In this document: in pieces, positions 8,471-17,142 of the stretch
How the letters are laid out: each line of letters begins with the position of its first letter
Numbering within the stretch: the first letter of the stretch is position 1
NCBI GenBank assembly: GCA_964215915.1
Contig: CAXPEB010000046.1
Span: 1 to 64,000 of the forward strand
DNA length: 64,000 nt
Source of the DNA: UBA8524 sp964215915
GTDB taxonomy: Bacteria; Bacteroidota; Bacteroidia; UBA8524
Direction of reading: 5' to 3'
Position numbers and translations under genes: made by a program
Notes under the pieces: model-generated
What the model saw: the letters and a program-made list of their open reading frames with translations, nothing else
Databases searched by the model: none
What the model was told of the DNA's origin: nothing

Positions 8471-10018
8471 ATGACACAAGTCCGCGCTATCGTTTTCTGG
8501 TTACTGACCGGCTTATCGGTTATGGCTTCGGCCATGGAAATCACTCCGGGTTACCTGGTCAGAGAAGACAGCAGCAATACCCTTCATGAAGCCCGGGATT
8601 TTTCCGGAGACCTTCCGGGTTTTGTTCCCAAAGAACAGCTGAATTTCGGCTATTCGAAAAAGGTCTATTGGGTGGTGCCGGATTTGTCTGGTCTGGAAAA
8701 AGGGAAACGCTATTACTTCGGTATTGATCACCCCATGGTCAATTTCGCAGATTTCTACCACCTGCGGAACGGAAGGGTAATCAAAACAGTGAAAACAGGA
8801 ATCTGTCGGCCTTACGACAGCCGGGAGTTTCCGCTGGCTTTTTATTATTTCCGTATGGATGACTGGGAAGAAGGCGACCGTATTCTCTTTCGCCTGCAAA
8901 ACCAGGAAGGCTCCCTGAAGGGCATGATCCACGTTTATGATGAAGCCGGTTTTATGCGTTCCGTGGTTCGCTCCGATTTTCTCTTTTTCCTTTTTATCGG
9001 GTTATGCCTGTTCCAGTTTCTTTATGCATTGATCCGGTATGGGATGAACCAATCCGGTTTGTTCTTTTGGTATGCGGGGTTTCTGTTCTGGGCCGTTCTG
9101 CATGAAAGCATCAATATGGCCTACATTACCTACCTGTTACCCGACTGGCTGTATTCGCACCTTTACCACTTCCGGCTTATTTCCGCTCCCCCGGGGTTCT
9201 TTTTCTTTGCCGGGTTGATCCTGGAAATCCTGGAAGTTCAGACCTTGTTCGGCAGAAAACGATACTTGTTTTTCCGGGCCATACAAATCAGCATGATCCC
9301 GTTCTTTATCCTGCTTTTTCTGCCCCTTCCGATCTATCCCCACCGCTTTGTTTTGCTGGCGGTTTTCAACCTGGTATTTGTTCTGCTTTTAACCGGAATG
9401 GTTGTTACCTCGGTACAGGCTATTCGCAAGGGACATAAACCCGCCATTTATTTGCTGGTTGCCCAGGGTCCCTTTGTATTGGCCCTCGTCCTGTACCTGT
9501 TCCGGAATTACGGGTACCTGCCTCACCATCCCGTTTTCAACTGGCTGGCGGTCTACGCCCTTATGTTCGAGCTGGCAATCACGCTGTTTGCCATCAATAT
9601 ATACTATCACCGCCTGGATGAACTGCGCTTCCATTTCCGGGAATCAGACGATGACAACCAAAAAGACAACAGCGAAGAATCCCGGAAATACGAGCTGTTG
9701 CTCGCCTATTTCGAAACCCACAAACCTTATCTGCACGGAAACCTGAAGATCTCCGATCTGGCAGAACAAATGCAGGTGCCGGCCCATCAGATCTCCAAGT
9801 CTATCAATAATGTGGGTTCCATGCACTTTTTCGATTTTGTGAACTCCTTCCGGGTGAAACATGCCTGTACACTCCTGTCCGATCCGGCTATCATGGAAAA
9901 ATACACCCTGGAAACCCTGGCAGAGGAATGCGGGTTTACCAACCGCACCTCCTTCCATAATGCTTTTAAGAGGTTTATGAATTGCACCCCCAGCGAATAC
10001 CGAAAGGCCAGGAAATAG
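8471..10018 (+). CDS. 7TM-DISM receptor with C-terminal AraC-type HTH domain
   Basis: 515-residue inner-membrane protein. A signal peptide (residues 1-20) and an extracytoplasmic beta-sandwich of the 7TMR-DISMED2 type (about 25-165) are followed by seven hydrophobic segments (about 175-385). A short acidic linker then leads to an AraC/XylS-like double helix-turn-helix (about 405-512), with the family hallmarks in NRTSFHNAFKRF and TPSEYRK. Such fusions sense an extracytoplasmic ligand and bind DNA directly from the membrane. ATG 8471 is chosen because it begins the signal peptide; the 30 codons upstream are polar. Ligand and target genes are unknown. Confidence 0.85.
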   Translation: MTQVRAIVFWLLTGLSVMASAMEITPGYLVREDSSNTLHEARDFSGDLPGFVPKEQLNFGYSKKVYWVVPDLSGLEKGKRYYFGIDHPMVNFADFYHLRNGRVIKTVKTGICRPYDSREFPLAFYYFRMDDWEEGDRILFRLQNQEGSLKGMIHVYDEAGFMRSVVRSDFLFFLFIGLCLFQFLYALIRYGMNQSGLFFWYAGFLFWAVLHESINMAYITYLLPDWLYSHLYHFRLISAPPGFFFFAGLILEILEVQTLFGRKRYLFFRAIQISMIPFFILLFLPLPIYPHRFVLLAVFNLVFVLLLTGMVVTSVQAIRKGHKPAIYLLVAQGPFVLALVLYLFRNYGYLPHHPVFNWLAVYALMFELAITLFAINIYYHRLDELRFHFRESDDDNQKDNSEESRKYELLLAYFETHKPYLHGNLKISDLAEQMQVPAHQISKSINNVGSMHFFDFVNSFRVKHACTLLSDPAIMEKYTLETLAEECGFTNRTSFHNAFKRFMNCTPSEYRKARK

Positions 10019-10123
10019 GCTTTTATTGTCAACTTTCGGGAAAGGTTAACAAAGCAACGCCCCGTTTTAATTTACCCTTGAGGCCAACGGAGTACTTTCG
10101 GAAACGTAACCCTGTATGACCGA

Positions 10124-10324
10124 ATGAAAGCCTTAACCTTAACCGCTTTTGCCCTTTTGAGTGCCGGTCTGGCAGATGCCATAGACCCGCATAAAGCAAC
10201 GCTTAAAACAGACGTTTTTGCCCTTAACGCTTCCGAACAAACCAGCACACCCTATAAACCGAAAACGGTCCGTTCGGCACCCGCTTTTCAAAGCCTGGAT
10301 GTGATCTGTAACCTCCAGCGCTGA
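10124..10324 (+). CDS. Small predicted secreted protein
   Basis: 66 residues. The first 19 form a clear signal peptide (MKALTLTAFALLSAGLADA) and the mature part is a short, polar, unstructured-looking peptide. No family is recognised. It stands alone between the 7TM-DISM regulator and metF. A TACTTTCG near-match to the -7 element lies about 30 nt upstream of the ATG. A real short gene is likely, but no homology supports it. Confidence 0.5.
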   Translation: MKALTLTAFALLSAGLADAIDPHKATLKTDVFALNASEQTSTPYKPKTVRSAPAFQSLDVICNLQR

Positions 10325-10354
10325 ATCCCTTTCAGTAACATTGCGCCTTTTGGC

Positions 10355-10362
10355 TATTTTTG
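10355..10362 (+). promoter_or_regulatory. TAnnTTTG -7 promoter element of metF
   Basis: TATTTTTG ending 9 nt before the metF ATG. This predicts a leader of about 5 nt for the metF-rsgA-dtd transcript. Confidence 0.6.
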
Positions 10363-10371
10363 CTCTTCTTC

Positions 10372-11325
10372 ATGAAAATTATTGAGCATATAAAGCAGTC
10401 GAAGGACACCCTTTTTTCCTTTGAGATTCTCCCCCCTCTTAAAGGTGGAAGTATTGATAGCCTGTATTCGGGTATTGATCCTTTGATGGACTTCGGGCCC
10501 AAATTTATTGATGTTACCTACCACCGCGAAGAATATGTTTTGCGGGAGCGGGGAAACGGGGGATACGACAAAGTAGCAACCCGGAAGCGGCCCGGAACCG
10601 TTGGCATTTGTGCGGCCATCATGAATAAATATAAAGTTGATGCCGTTCCACATCTCATCTGTGGCGGGTTTTCAAAGGAAGAAACGGAAAACGCCCTGAT
10701 TGATCTGGCATTTCTGGGTATCGATAACGTGCTGGCATTGCGGGGTGACAACCTGAAAGGCGACTCCATGTTCATTCCGGAAGACGCCGGAAACAGCAAT
10801 GCTCTGGAACTTGTTCAGCAGGTACAGGGAATGAATTCGGGAAAATATCTGGATGAAGAATTGAAAAATGCCACTCCCACCCATTTTTGTATCGGGGTAG
10901 CAGGTTACCCGGAAAAGCATCAGGATGCCCCTAACCTGAAATCGGACCTGAGTTTTCTGAAAAAGAAGATTGAAGCAGGGGCGGAGTTTATCGTCACGCA
11001 GATGTTCTTCGATAACAGCAAATACTTTGAATTCGTAGAGCTGTGCAGGAAAAACGATATCAACGTTCCCATCATACCGGGCCTGAAACCCCTTGCCACA
11101 CGGAAACAGCTGTTTGTGCTGCCCAAGATCTTTCATATTGATCTTCCGGAAGACCTTGTTGACATGGTGGAAAAAGCCAAAACAGCCGACGACGTAAAGC
11201 AAGCCGGTATCGAATGGTGTATTCATCAGAGCCAGGAGCTCAGGAAAGCCGGCGCACCCGTGCTTCACTACTATACCATGGGTAAGTCGGAAGCTACTTA
11301 TGCCGTAGCCAGTAAAGTATTCTGA
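10372..11325 (+). CDS. metF: Methylenetetrahydrofolate reductase
   Basis: Reduces 5,10-methylene-THF to 5-methyl-THF with FAD, supplying methyl groups for methionine synthesis. The 317 residues form a single TIM barrel of the bacterial MetF type. Visible landmarks are SFEILPP near the N-terminus, FIDVTYH, LALRGD, the GVAGYPEKH segment, and QMFFDNSKYF. ATG 10372 (MKIIEHIKQ) is preferred over a TTG at 10360 that overlaps the promoter element. It heads a probable operon: rsgA starts inside its stop codon. Confidence 0.96.
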   Translation: MKIIEHIKQSKDTLFSFEILPPLKGGSIDSLYSGIDPLMDFGPKFIDVTYHREEYVLRERGNGGYDKVATRKRPGTVGICAAIMNKYKVDAVPHLICGGFSKEETENALIDLAFLGIDNVLALRGDNLKGDSMFIPEDAGNSNALELVQQVQGMNSGKYLDEELKNATPTHFCIGVAGYPEKHQDAPNLKSDLSFLKKKIEAGAEFIVTQMFFDNSKYFEFVELCRKNDINVPIIPGLKPLATRKQLFVLPKIFHIDLPEDLVDMVEKAKTADDVKQAGIEWCIHQSQELRKAGAPVLHYYTMGKSEATYAVASKVF

Positions 11326-12254
11326 TGAAAGGATTGATCCGCAAATCGACCGGTTCCTGGTACCTGATTCAAGGTGACGACGGAAAGACTTACCGGGGAC
11401 GGATTCGCGGAAAACTTCGCCTGGAAGGAAGCAAAAGCACAAACCCCGTAGCCGTGGGAGACCGGGTTGATTTCGAACCGGAAACAAATGCCCCCGAAGA
11501 CGACCTGGTGATCATCCAGCAAATCGAAACCCGGAAGAATTATATCATCCGTAAATCCAATAATCTCTCCAAGCAAACCCAGGTCATTGCCGCCAACCTC
11601 GACTTGGCCGTACTGGTAGTAACCCTGGTTACCCCGGTAACCTCCACCGGCTTCATCGACCGGTTTTTGATGACTGCCGAAGCGTATGGAATTCCTGCTC
11701 TCCTGGTATTCAACAAGATTGATATTTACCGGGATGATGCTGCCGAACTGCTTCGTGAATACGAACGTATCTATGAAGGCATTGGCTATGAATGCCTGCA
11801 GGTATCTGCGCTCAGAAAAAGTAACCTGAACCTGCTTCGGAAAAAACTGGCGGGGAAAACCTCTCTCTTTTCAGGACATTCGGGTGTGGGGAAATCCACG
11901 CTGCTAAATGCACTTGACCCTTCCATCTCCCAAAAAACCGGTGAGATCTCCAGCTATTCCAACAAAGGAAAGCATACCACCACCTTTGCAGAGATGTTCA
12001 TTACCCCGGAAGGAGCACGCCTGATCGATACCCCGGGCATCAAAGACTTCGGCGTAGTCAACATGGAAAAACCGGAGATCGCCCACTATTTCCCGGAAAT
12101 GAGAAGGCTTCTCGGACAATGCCGTTTCAATAATTGCCTGCACCTGGAAGAGCCGGGCTGTGCTGTTCTGAAAGCACTTGACGAAGGAAAGATTGAACCG
12201 AGCCGTTATTACAGCTACCTTAGCATCCTCAGCAACGAAGACATACACCACTGA
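11325..12254 (+). CDS. rsgA: Ribosome small subunit-dependent GTPase A
   Basis: Late-stage 30S subunit assembly GTPase of 309 residues. It has an N-terminal OB fold, then a circularly permuted GTPase domain in which the G4 motif NKID precedes the P-loop GHSGVGKST and the G3 motif DTPG. A C-terminal zinc-binding segment carries the Cys/His ligands (CRFNNCLHLEEPGC). It shares one base with the metF stop (TGATG) and is similarly joined to dtd, indicating one operon. Confidence 0.96.
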   Translation: MKGLIRKSTGSWYLIQGDDGKTYRGRIRGKLRLEGSKSTNPVAVGDRVDFEPETNAPEDDLVIIQQIETRKNYIIRKSNNLSKQTQVIAANLDLAVLVVTLVTPVTSTGFIDRFLMTAEAYGIPALLVFNKIDIYRDDAAELLREYERIYEGIGYECLQVSALRKSNLNLLRKKLAGKTSLFSGHSGVGKSTLLNALDPSISQKTGEISSYSNKGKHTTTFAEMFITPEGARLIDTPGIKDFGVVNMEKPEIAHYFPEMRRLLGQCRFNNCLHLEEPGCAVLKALDEGKIEPSRYYSYLSILSNEDIHH

Positions 12255-12703
12255 TGCGTGCACTCCTGCAACGAGTTTCAATGGCCGACCTGGTCGCAGA
12301 CGGAAGCCCGAGAGGACATATGAACCACGGGCTGGTTATTCTCCTGGGAATTGAGGAAACAGACACCCCGGAAGACCTTGATTGGCTATGCCGTAAGATC
12401 CTGGGAATGCGGATCTTTAGCGATACCGAAGGTCAAATGAATCTTTCCGTACAGGATGTTCAGGGCAGCCTGATGGTGGTTAGCCAGTTTACCCTTCATG
12501 CAAGCACCAAAAAAGGGAACCGGCCTTCTTTTATCCGCGCAGCCAAACCGGAACTTGCCAAACCTCTGTATGAATCTTTCATTGATGCGCTGACTCACTC
12601 GGGACTTCCAGTAATCACCGGCGTTTTCGGTGCAGACATGCAGGTGAGCCTTGTCAACGACGGGCCGGTAAGCATCTGGATGGATTCGAAAAACCGGGAA
12701 TAG
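12254..12703 (+). CDS. dtd: D-aminoacyl-tRNA deacylase
   Basis: Removes D-amino acids (and glycine from mischarged tRNA-Ala) from tRNAs; homodimeric and cytoplasmic. The 149 residues match the usual length. The two signature motifs SQFTLHAS and NDGPVSIWMD (with the cross-subunit Gly-Pro) are intact. The start codon overlaps the rsgA stop by one base. Confidence 0.96.
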   Translation: MRALLQRVSMADLVADGSPRGHMNHGLVILLGIEETDTPEDLDWLCRKILGMRIFSDTEGQMNLSVQDVQGSLMVVSQFTLHASTKKGNRPSFIRAAKPELAKPLYESFIDALTHSGLPVITGVFGADMQVSLVNDGPVSIWMDSKNRE

Positions 12704-12754
12704 TCCGACCTTTTAGGTACAACGTTTCGGAAGAGGGAAAACGGTTTTAACTTT

Positions 12755-13459
12755 TCACTCACAGGATTTAAGCTTCACGGAAACCCCGATTCGGGCATTT
12801 AAACGGGTATACTGCCGGTCATTAACACTCCAGGCTCCGCCCAAAGGCTCCCAATTACTTCCCACCAACCGACTGCCTGTATTGTAGGTATAGCCAACAG
12901 GAGAATAGGGCAACTCCAAACGAATCGCCCAAAGAGGATTCGGGCTGTATGAAAACACGGCCAGGAAATAGGGGTTAATGCCGAATGTATTGCTGCGGAA
13001 ACGGTATTCCTCCGAATTATCCATGGTGCGCAAGTTAAAATGGTTAAACCCGCTACCTGCCCCGGCATTAAACCGAAACTTTTCCTTTTTGCCGGAATAC
13101 AGGTTCCAGGAAAACTGATAGGCAAAACCATACGAGAAACTTTTATACTCCGACATATAGAGCCGGAGAAAGGGTTCATACGTATAGAGCTGCGCCGAAC
13201 CCTGGTAACGCCGCATATCCTGAAGAAGTAAAGAGTGTTCGAACTTACCCTTCTCCATTCTTAATCCCGGGGCAAACCCCGTCATCATCAAACCTTCGTT
13301 GACCGTAAGAATTCCTCTTTGCGGATATTTGAACTGATAGGCGCCGGAAAGCAATCCCTCGGCATAGAGTGTATGCGTTTCTTTCTGGGCCAACACACCG
13401 GCCGCCAAACTCAGGCAAAACAGGGTAGTAACTATTCGGTATGACAAATAGGCTTTCAT
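12755..13459 (-). CDS. Predicted outer-membrane beta-barrel protein
   Basis: 234 residues. A signal peptide ends near VLAQK. The mature part has many alternating aromatic strands (for example FRFNAGAGSGFNHF) and ends in a short basic strand (VSVKLKSCE). No named family is recognised; Bacteroidota genomes hold many such small barrels. It is the last gene after ftsH, the LUD gene and the LpxH-like gene on the same strand, 44 bp after the latter, and convergent with dtd. Confidence 0.6.
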   Translation of the reverse strand: MKAYLSYRIVTTLFCLSLAAGVLAQKETHTLYAEGLLSGAYQFKYPQRGILTVNEGLMMTGFAPGLRMEKGKFEHSLLLQDMRRYQGSAQLYTYEPFLRLYMSEYKSFSYGFAYQFSWNLYSGKKEKFRFNAGAGSGFNHFNLRTMDNSEEYRFRSNTFGINPYFLAVFSYSPNPLWAIRLELPYSPVGYTYNTGSRLVGSNWEPLGGAWSVNDRQYTRLNARIGVSVKLKSCE

Positions 13460-13503
13460 ACCCGGGAAACGATGCGGAAGGTCCTGAAGGTTGTATGCCC
13501 CTG

Positions 13504-14262
13504 TTATTTTTCGTCTGAAATTAGCCGGAGTTCCTTTCCATCAAACTCGGCATACGTGAAATACCGTATCCAATCGCCAAGGTTAACATACCGGCTTCCA
13601 TTTCCCAGATCAATATCAAGGGGAAGGTGTCTGTGACCGAAGATGAAGTAATCGTAGTGTTCTTGTTCCAGTATCTCCCGACAATACTGCACCAGCCATT
13701 CTTTATCCTCCCCGAGGAATTTCCTGTCGGTTTCGGCATTGGCATGCCGGCTCTTTTTGGAAAAATAATTGGCAAGACCCATCCCCCAACGGGAAGGGAT
13801 GAGTGAAAACCCTATCTGGCACAAGCGGTTCCGGAAAATCCGTTTCAGAAATTTATAGCCATGATCTCCGGGACCAAGACCGTCTCCGTGTCCCAGGTAA
13901 AACTTCTTCCCTTTCCATTCACGGGTTTGGGGCTTATGGAATACCGGCACACCCAGTTCTTCCTCAAAATACCCGAACATCCACATGTCGTGATTCCCGC
14001 TGAAAATGTACACGGGGATACCGGAATCTGTGATCTCTGCTATTTTTCCCAGTAAGCGCACAAAGCCTTTGGGCACGGTATACTTATACTCGAACCAGAA
14101 ATCGAAGAGGTCGCCCATCAGGTAGATTTCCTGTGCATCGACGCGTATCCTTTCCAGCCAGGCTACCACCCGTTTTTCTCTTTCGAGGCTCCCGGCCTTA
14201 TCCGGAACCCCCAAATGGTAATCGGAATTGAAATAGATCTTTTTCCCTGGCTGCAGGTTCAT
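13504..14262 (-). CDS. UDP-2,3-diacylglucosamine diphosphatase, LpxH-like metallophosphatase
   Basis: 252-residue calcineurin-like phosphoesterase. Metal-binding motifs are complete and in order: NSDYHLG near residue 12, GDLFDFWFEY near 50, GNHDMW near 96, LGHGD near 126 and FGHRHLP near 205. This pattern and length fit the LpxH-type Bacteroidota enzymes that release lipid X from UDP-diacylglucosamine in lipid A synthesis, acting at the inner membrane. The exact substrate is inferred from family. It follows the LUD gene after 13 bp. Confidence 0.85.
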   Translation of the reverse strand: MNLQPGKKIYFNSDYHLGVPDKAGSLEREKRVVAWLERIRVDAQEIYLMGDLFDFWFEYKYTVPKGFVRLLGKIAEITDSGIPVYIFSGNHDMWMFGYFEEELGVPVFHKPQTREWKGKKFYLGHGDGLGPGDHGYKFLKRIFRNRLCQIGFSLIPSRWGMGLANYFSKKSRHANAETDRKFLGEDKEWLVQYCREILEQEHYDYFIFGHRHLPLDIDLGNGSRYVNLGDWIRYFTYAEFDGKELRLISDEK

Positions 14263-14275
14263 CGCCCAAAAATAC

Positions 14276-14893
14276 CTAAACCCTGTCGTTGATCACAAAA
14301 AGCACCAGTTCTCTCCCGTCATTTCTCTCTCCATTCCCCGCTGCCGATCCATGCAAGAGGCTGATCAGGCTCGGCAGTTTGTCTCCATAACGGTTACGCA
14401 ACAACACCAGGGCTTGCTTTGTGTCGTCGCAAAGCCTCGACAGCTGAGCAAGTACCACCAATACCGGGGAAGCCGTAAGCAAGTGCCTGCCGGTTCCTGC
14501 GCTGCTCAGCACAATTGATCCGTTGCGTGCGATGATGGCTTCTGCCTTAACCAGGCAGGCTCCTCCGTCGTCATTCAGTTCTTCTTTTACGGAAAGTCCC
14601 AGGTTGTCCATTTCCTTCCGGAGATCCGGGTCGGTTACCAGAAACTGACGGACATTTCGCTTATCCATCCATACCATCAGGTTCTCCTGAAAATCAAAGG
14701 TATTGTGACAATAAACAAAGCCTCCACCTGAATGGGTGAAGGCTTTTCCGAATGCCACGGCCTTATCTGGATCGGCATATGTAAAGAGGTCGGATTCCAT
14801 TTCCACATCGGGAAACTGGGCGGCAAACTTATTGAGTAAGCCGGCCCTCACCTTTTTCAGGATTTTTTCCCTTGGTGTGGTAATGTCTTCCAT
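14276..14893 (-). CDS. LUD domain-containing (LutC/YkgG family) protein
   Basis: 205-residue cytoplasmic protein of the LUD family, whose LutC members act in L-lactate oxidation complexes. The family landmarks are the C-terminal TGRHLLTASPVLVVL segment and a mid-protein KAEAIIARNGSIVLSS strand. No lutA or lutB lies nearby, so a lactate role is not supported. In Bacteroidota this gene commonly follows ftsH; here its start overlaps the ftsH stop by one base. Its function in that setting is unknown. Confidence 0.8.
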   Translation of the reverse strand: MEDITTPREKILKKVRAGLLNKFAAQFPDVEMESDLFTYADPDKAVAFGKAFTHSGGGFVYCHNTFDFQENLMVWMDKRNVRQFLVTDPDLRKEMDNLGLSVKEELNDDGGACLVKAEAIIARNGSIVLSSAGTGRHLLTASPVLVVLAQLSRLCDDTKQALVLLRNRYGDKLPSLISLLHGSAAGNGERNDGRELVLFVINDRV

Positions 14894-16986
14894 CAGTCTT
14901 TTGGCGCGTTATCGTCTTCGTGCGGTTTTTCTTCGGGTTCGTCTTCCGAATGGTCTTCTACCGCCTTCATGGTAGGAGTAGCTTCCTTATCCATATATTC
15001 CTGGTAGCTGGTTTTATGCTCAAAAGGACGTTTACCGATAAGCTTTTCAAGGTCTGACTGGAAGATAATCTCTTTCTTCAGCAACTCCTGCGCAATGACC
15101 TCCAGCTGGTTGCGGTGTTCGATCAGCAGGGCCTTGGTTCTCTCGAAGGCTGAGGCAATAAGTTTCCTCACTTCTTCATCAATCAACTCAGCCGTATGTT
15201 CGGAATAAGGCTTGCCGAACCCGTACTCATTTTGCTGATCGTTGAAAGAAATATTGCCGATTTTGCTGTTCATCCCGTACAAAGTCACCATGGCATATGC
15301 CATTTTGGTTACCCTTTCCAGATCATTCTGTGCTCCTGTTGAGATCTTATTGAAGATAACTTCCTCTGCAGCACGACCACCCAGGGTCATACACATGGAG
15401 TCAAACAGCTGTTCCGTGCGGTACAGGTACTGTTCTTTTGGCAGGTACTGGGCGTATCCCAATGCGGCAATTCCCCGCGGAACGATAGACACTTTTACCA
15501 AAGGATCTGCGTACTCCAGGAACCAGCCGGCAATGGCATGACCCGCTTCGTGGTAGGCCACGATCTCTTTTTCTTCCGGAGATATGAGCTTGTTCTTTTT
15601 CTCCAGACCTCCGATCACCCGGTCAATGGCATCCTGGAAATCCTGCATGCGCACTTGTTCCTGGTTCCTTCTTGCCGCGATCAGAGCCGCCTCGTTACAG
15701 ACATTGGCGATTTCCGCCCCGGCAAAGCCCGGTGTCTGGGCAGACAGCTTTTTGGGGTCCACATCCGGAGCCAGCTTTTTCAATGGCTTAAGGTGAACTT
15801 TAAATATAGCTTCACGACCGATAAGGTCTGGTTTTTCAATGGCAATCTGGCGATCGAAACGGCCAGGTCTCAGCAGCGCAGTATCGAGAATATCCGGACG
15901 GTTAGTGGCTGCCAGGATGATTACCCCGGAATCGGTACCGAACCCGTCCATCTCAGTAAGCAATTGGTTGAGGGTGTTTTCCCGTTCATCGTTTCCACCG
16001 GTCACGAGGTTCTTACCCCGGGCGCGTCCTATGGCATCAATCTCATCAATAAAGATGATACAGGGGGCCTTTTCTTTGGCCTGACGGAAGAGGTCGCGTA
16101 CCCGGGAAGCTCCCACCCCTACGAACATCTCTACAAAGTCAGATCCCGACAGGGAGAAAAAGGGAACATTGGCTTCACCGGCAACGGCCTTGGCCAGCAG
16201 GGTTTTTCCTGTTCCCGGAGGGCCTACCAATAGGGCTCCTTTGGGAATCTTACCGCCTAGGTCGGTATATTTTTTCGGGTTTTTAAGGAAATCCACGATT
16301 TCCATCACCTCCACTTTGGCTTCTTCCAGTCCGGCAACATCGGCAAAGGTGACATTCACCATGGTGTCTTTATCGAAGAGCTGGGCTCTTGATTTTCCGA
16401 TATTGAAGATCTGGCCGCCTCCGGGCCCGCTTCCACCGCCGATGCGGCGCATAACAAACAGGAAGATTACCACCAATACGATAATCGGCAGCAGGATGTT
16501 TAGGGCTTCGAGGAACCAGTTATGACGTTCGTGGAACTCGATGGTCGGACGATTGTCCTTGTCTACTTTTTCAAGTTCGGAAAGGAAGTATTCCTTGTCT
16601 ATCTCCAGACTATACTGGGGAATCTTTTCACTGAACATGTTGGTGGGTTTCCCTGCATCCTTGTACTTGTCCATTTTCAGGGCATTTTTGGTCAGGTAAA
16701 CTTCCACCAGTTTTTCATTGATGATGTCCAGACGCTCCACATCTCCGTGGTTCATCATTTCCATCAACTCCTTCATGTTCGTCTTCTTGGCAGAATTGGA
16801 TGGAAACAGCTGCAAAGCCAGGAATATCAATAAGATGATCCCGTATATCCAGTAAAAATTAAAGCGGGGACTACCCCCTCCTTTATTCGGTTTGATCGGA
16901 TTCTTTCTTCCTCCCCCGCCGAAAGGGTTTTTAGGCCCTTCCTTTCTCTCTTCTTTCTGATAGGTCTTTTTCGTTTCGTTCTCCAT
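14893..16986 (-). CDS. ftsH: ATP-dependent zinc metalloprotease FtsH
   Basis: Membrane-anchored hexameric AAA+ protease that degrades misassembled membrane proteins and regulators. The 697 residues hold a Gly/Lys-rich cytoplasmic N-terminus, TM1 (about 48-65), a periplasmic FtsH_ext domain, TM2 (about 165-185) and an AAA module with Walker A GPPGTGKT near residue 255 and second region of homology RPGRFDRQ. The zinc protease motif HEAGH lies near residue 477. The tail is strongly acidic. ATG 16986 (MENETKK) is chosen; 12 codons upstream are unsupported. The usual Bacteroidota upstream neighbour, the ribosomal silencing factor gene, is not present; kbl lies divergent instead. Confidence 0.97.
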   Translation of the reverse strand: MENETKKTYQKEERKEGPKNPFGGGGRKNPIKPNKGGGSPRFNFYWIYGIILLIFLALQLFPSNSAKKTNMKELMEMMNHGDVERLDIINEKLVEVYLTKNALKMDKYKDAGKPTNMFSEKIPQYSLEIDKEYFLSELEKVDKDNRPTIEFHERHNWFLEALNILLPIIVLVVIFLFVMRRIGGGSGPGGGQIFNIGKSRAQLFDKDTMVNVTFADVAGLEEAKVEVMEIVDFLKNPKKYTDLGGKIPKGALLVGPPGTGKTLLAKAVAGEANVPFFSLSGSDFVEMFVGVGASRVRDLFRQAKEKAPCIIFIDEIDAIGRARGKNLVTGGNDERENTLNQLLTEMDGFGTDSGVIILAATNRPDILDTALLRPGRFDRQIAIEKPDLIGREAIFKVHLKPLKKLAPDVDPKKLSAQTPGFAGAEIANVCNEAALIAARRNQEQVRMQDFQDAIDRVIGGLEKKNKLISPEEKEIVAYHEAGHAIAGWFLEYADPLVKVSIVPRGIAALGYAQYLPKEQYLYRTEQLFDSMCMTLGGRAAEEVIFNKISTGAQNDLERVTKMAYAMVTLYGMNSKIGNISFNDQQNEYGFGKPYSEHTAELIDEEVRKLIASAFERTKALLIEHRNQLEVIAQELLKKEIIFQSDLEKLIGKRPFEHKTSYQEYMDKEATPTMKAVEDHSEDEPEEKPHEDDNAPKD

Positions 16987-17019
16987 TGTATGGCAATAGG
17001 ATAATTTTGCCCTGATGCG

Positions 17020-17027
17020 CAAAGCTA
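17020..17027 (-). promoter_or_regulatory. TAnnTTTG -7 promoter element of ftsH
   Basis: TAGCTTTG on the minus strand, 33 nt before the ftsH ATG. It is one half of the divergent ftsH/kbl promoter region. Confidence 0.55.
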
Positions 17028-17112
17028 CATATTCTGCGCATATTCAGGTTGATGTGTGGCTGCACAAAAAACAATCCAAAGGGTCCGAAGGATTTCCGTA
17101 TTCAATTTTTGA

Positions 17113-17120
17113 TAAGTTTG
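17113..17120 (+). promoter_or_regulatory. TAnnTTTG -7 promoter element of kbl
   Basis: TAAGTTTG, 22 nt before the kbl ATG, facing away from the ftsH promoter element about 85 bp to the left. Confidence 0.6.
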
Positions 17121-17142
17121 CAGGAAGCAAGACCGACAAACT

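Noticed and set aside
15538..16233. A 231-codon open frame opposite ftsH
   Set aside because: Shadow of the AAA and protease domains of ftsH.
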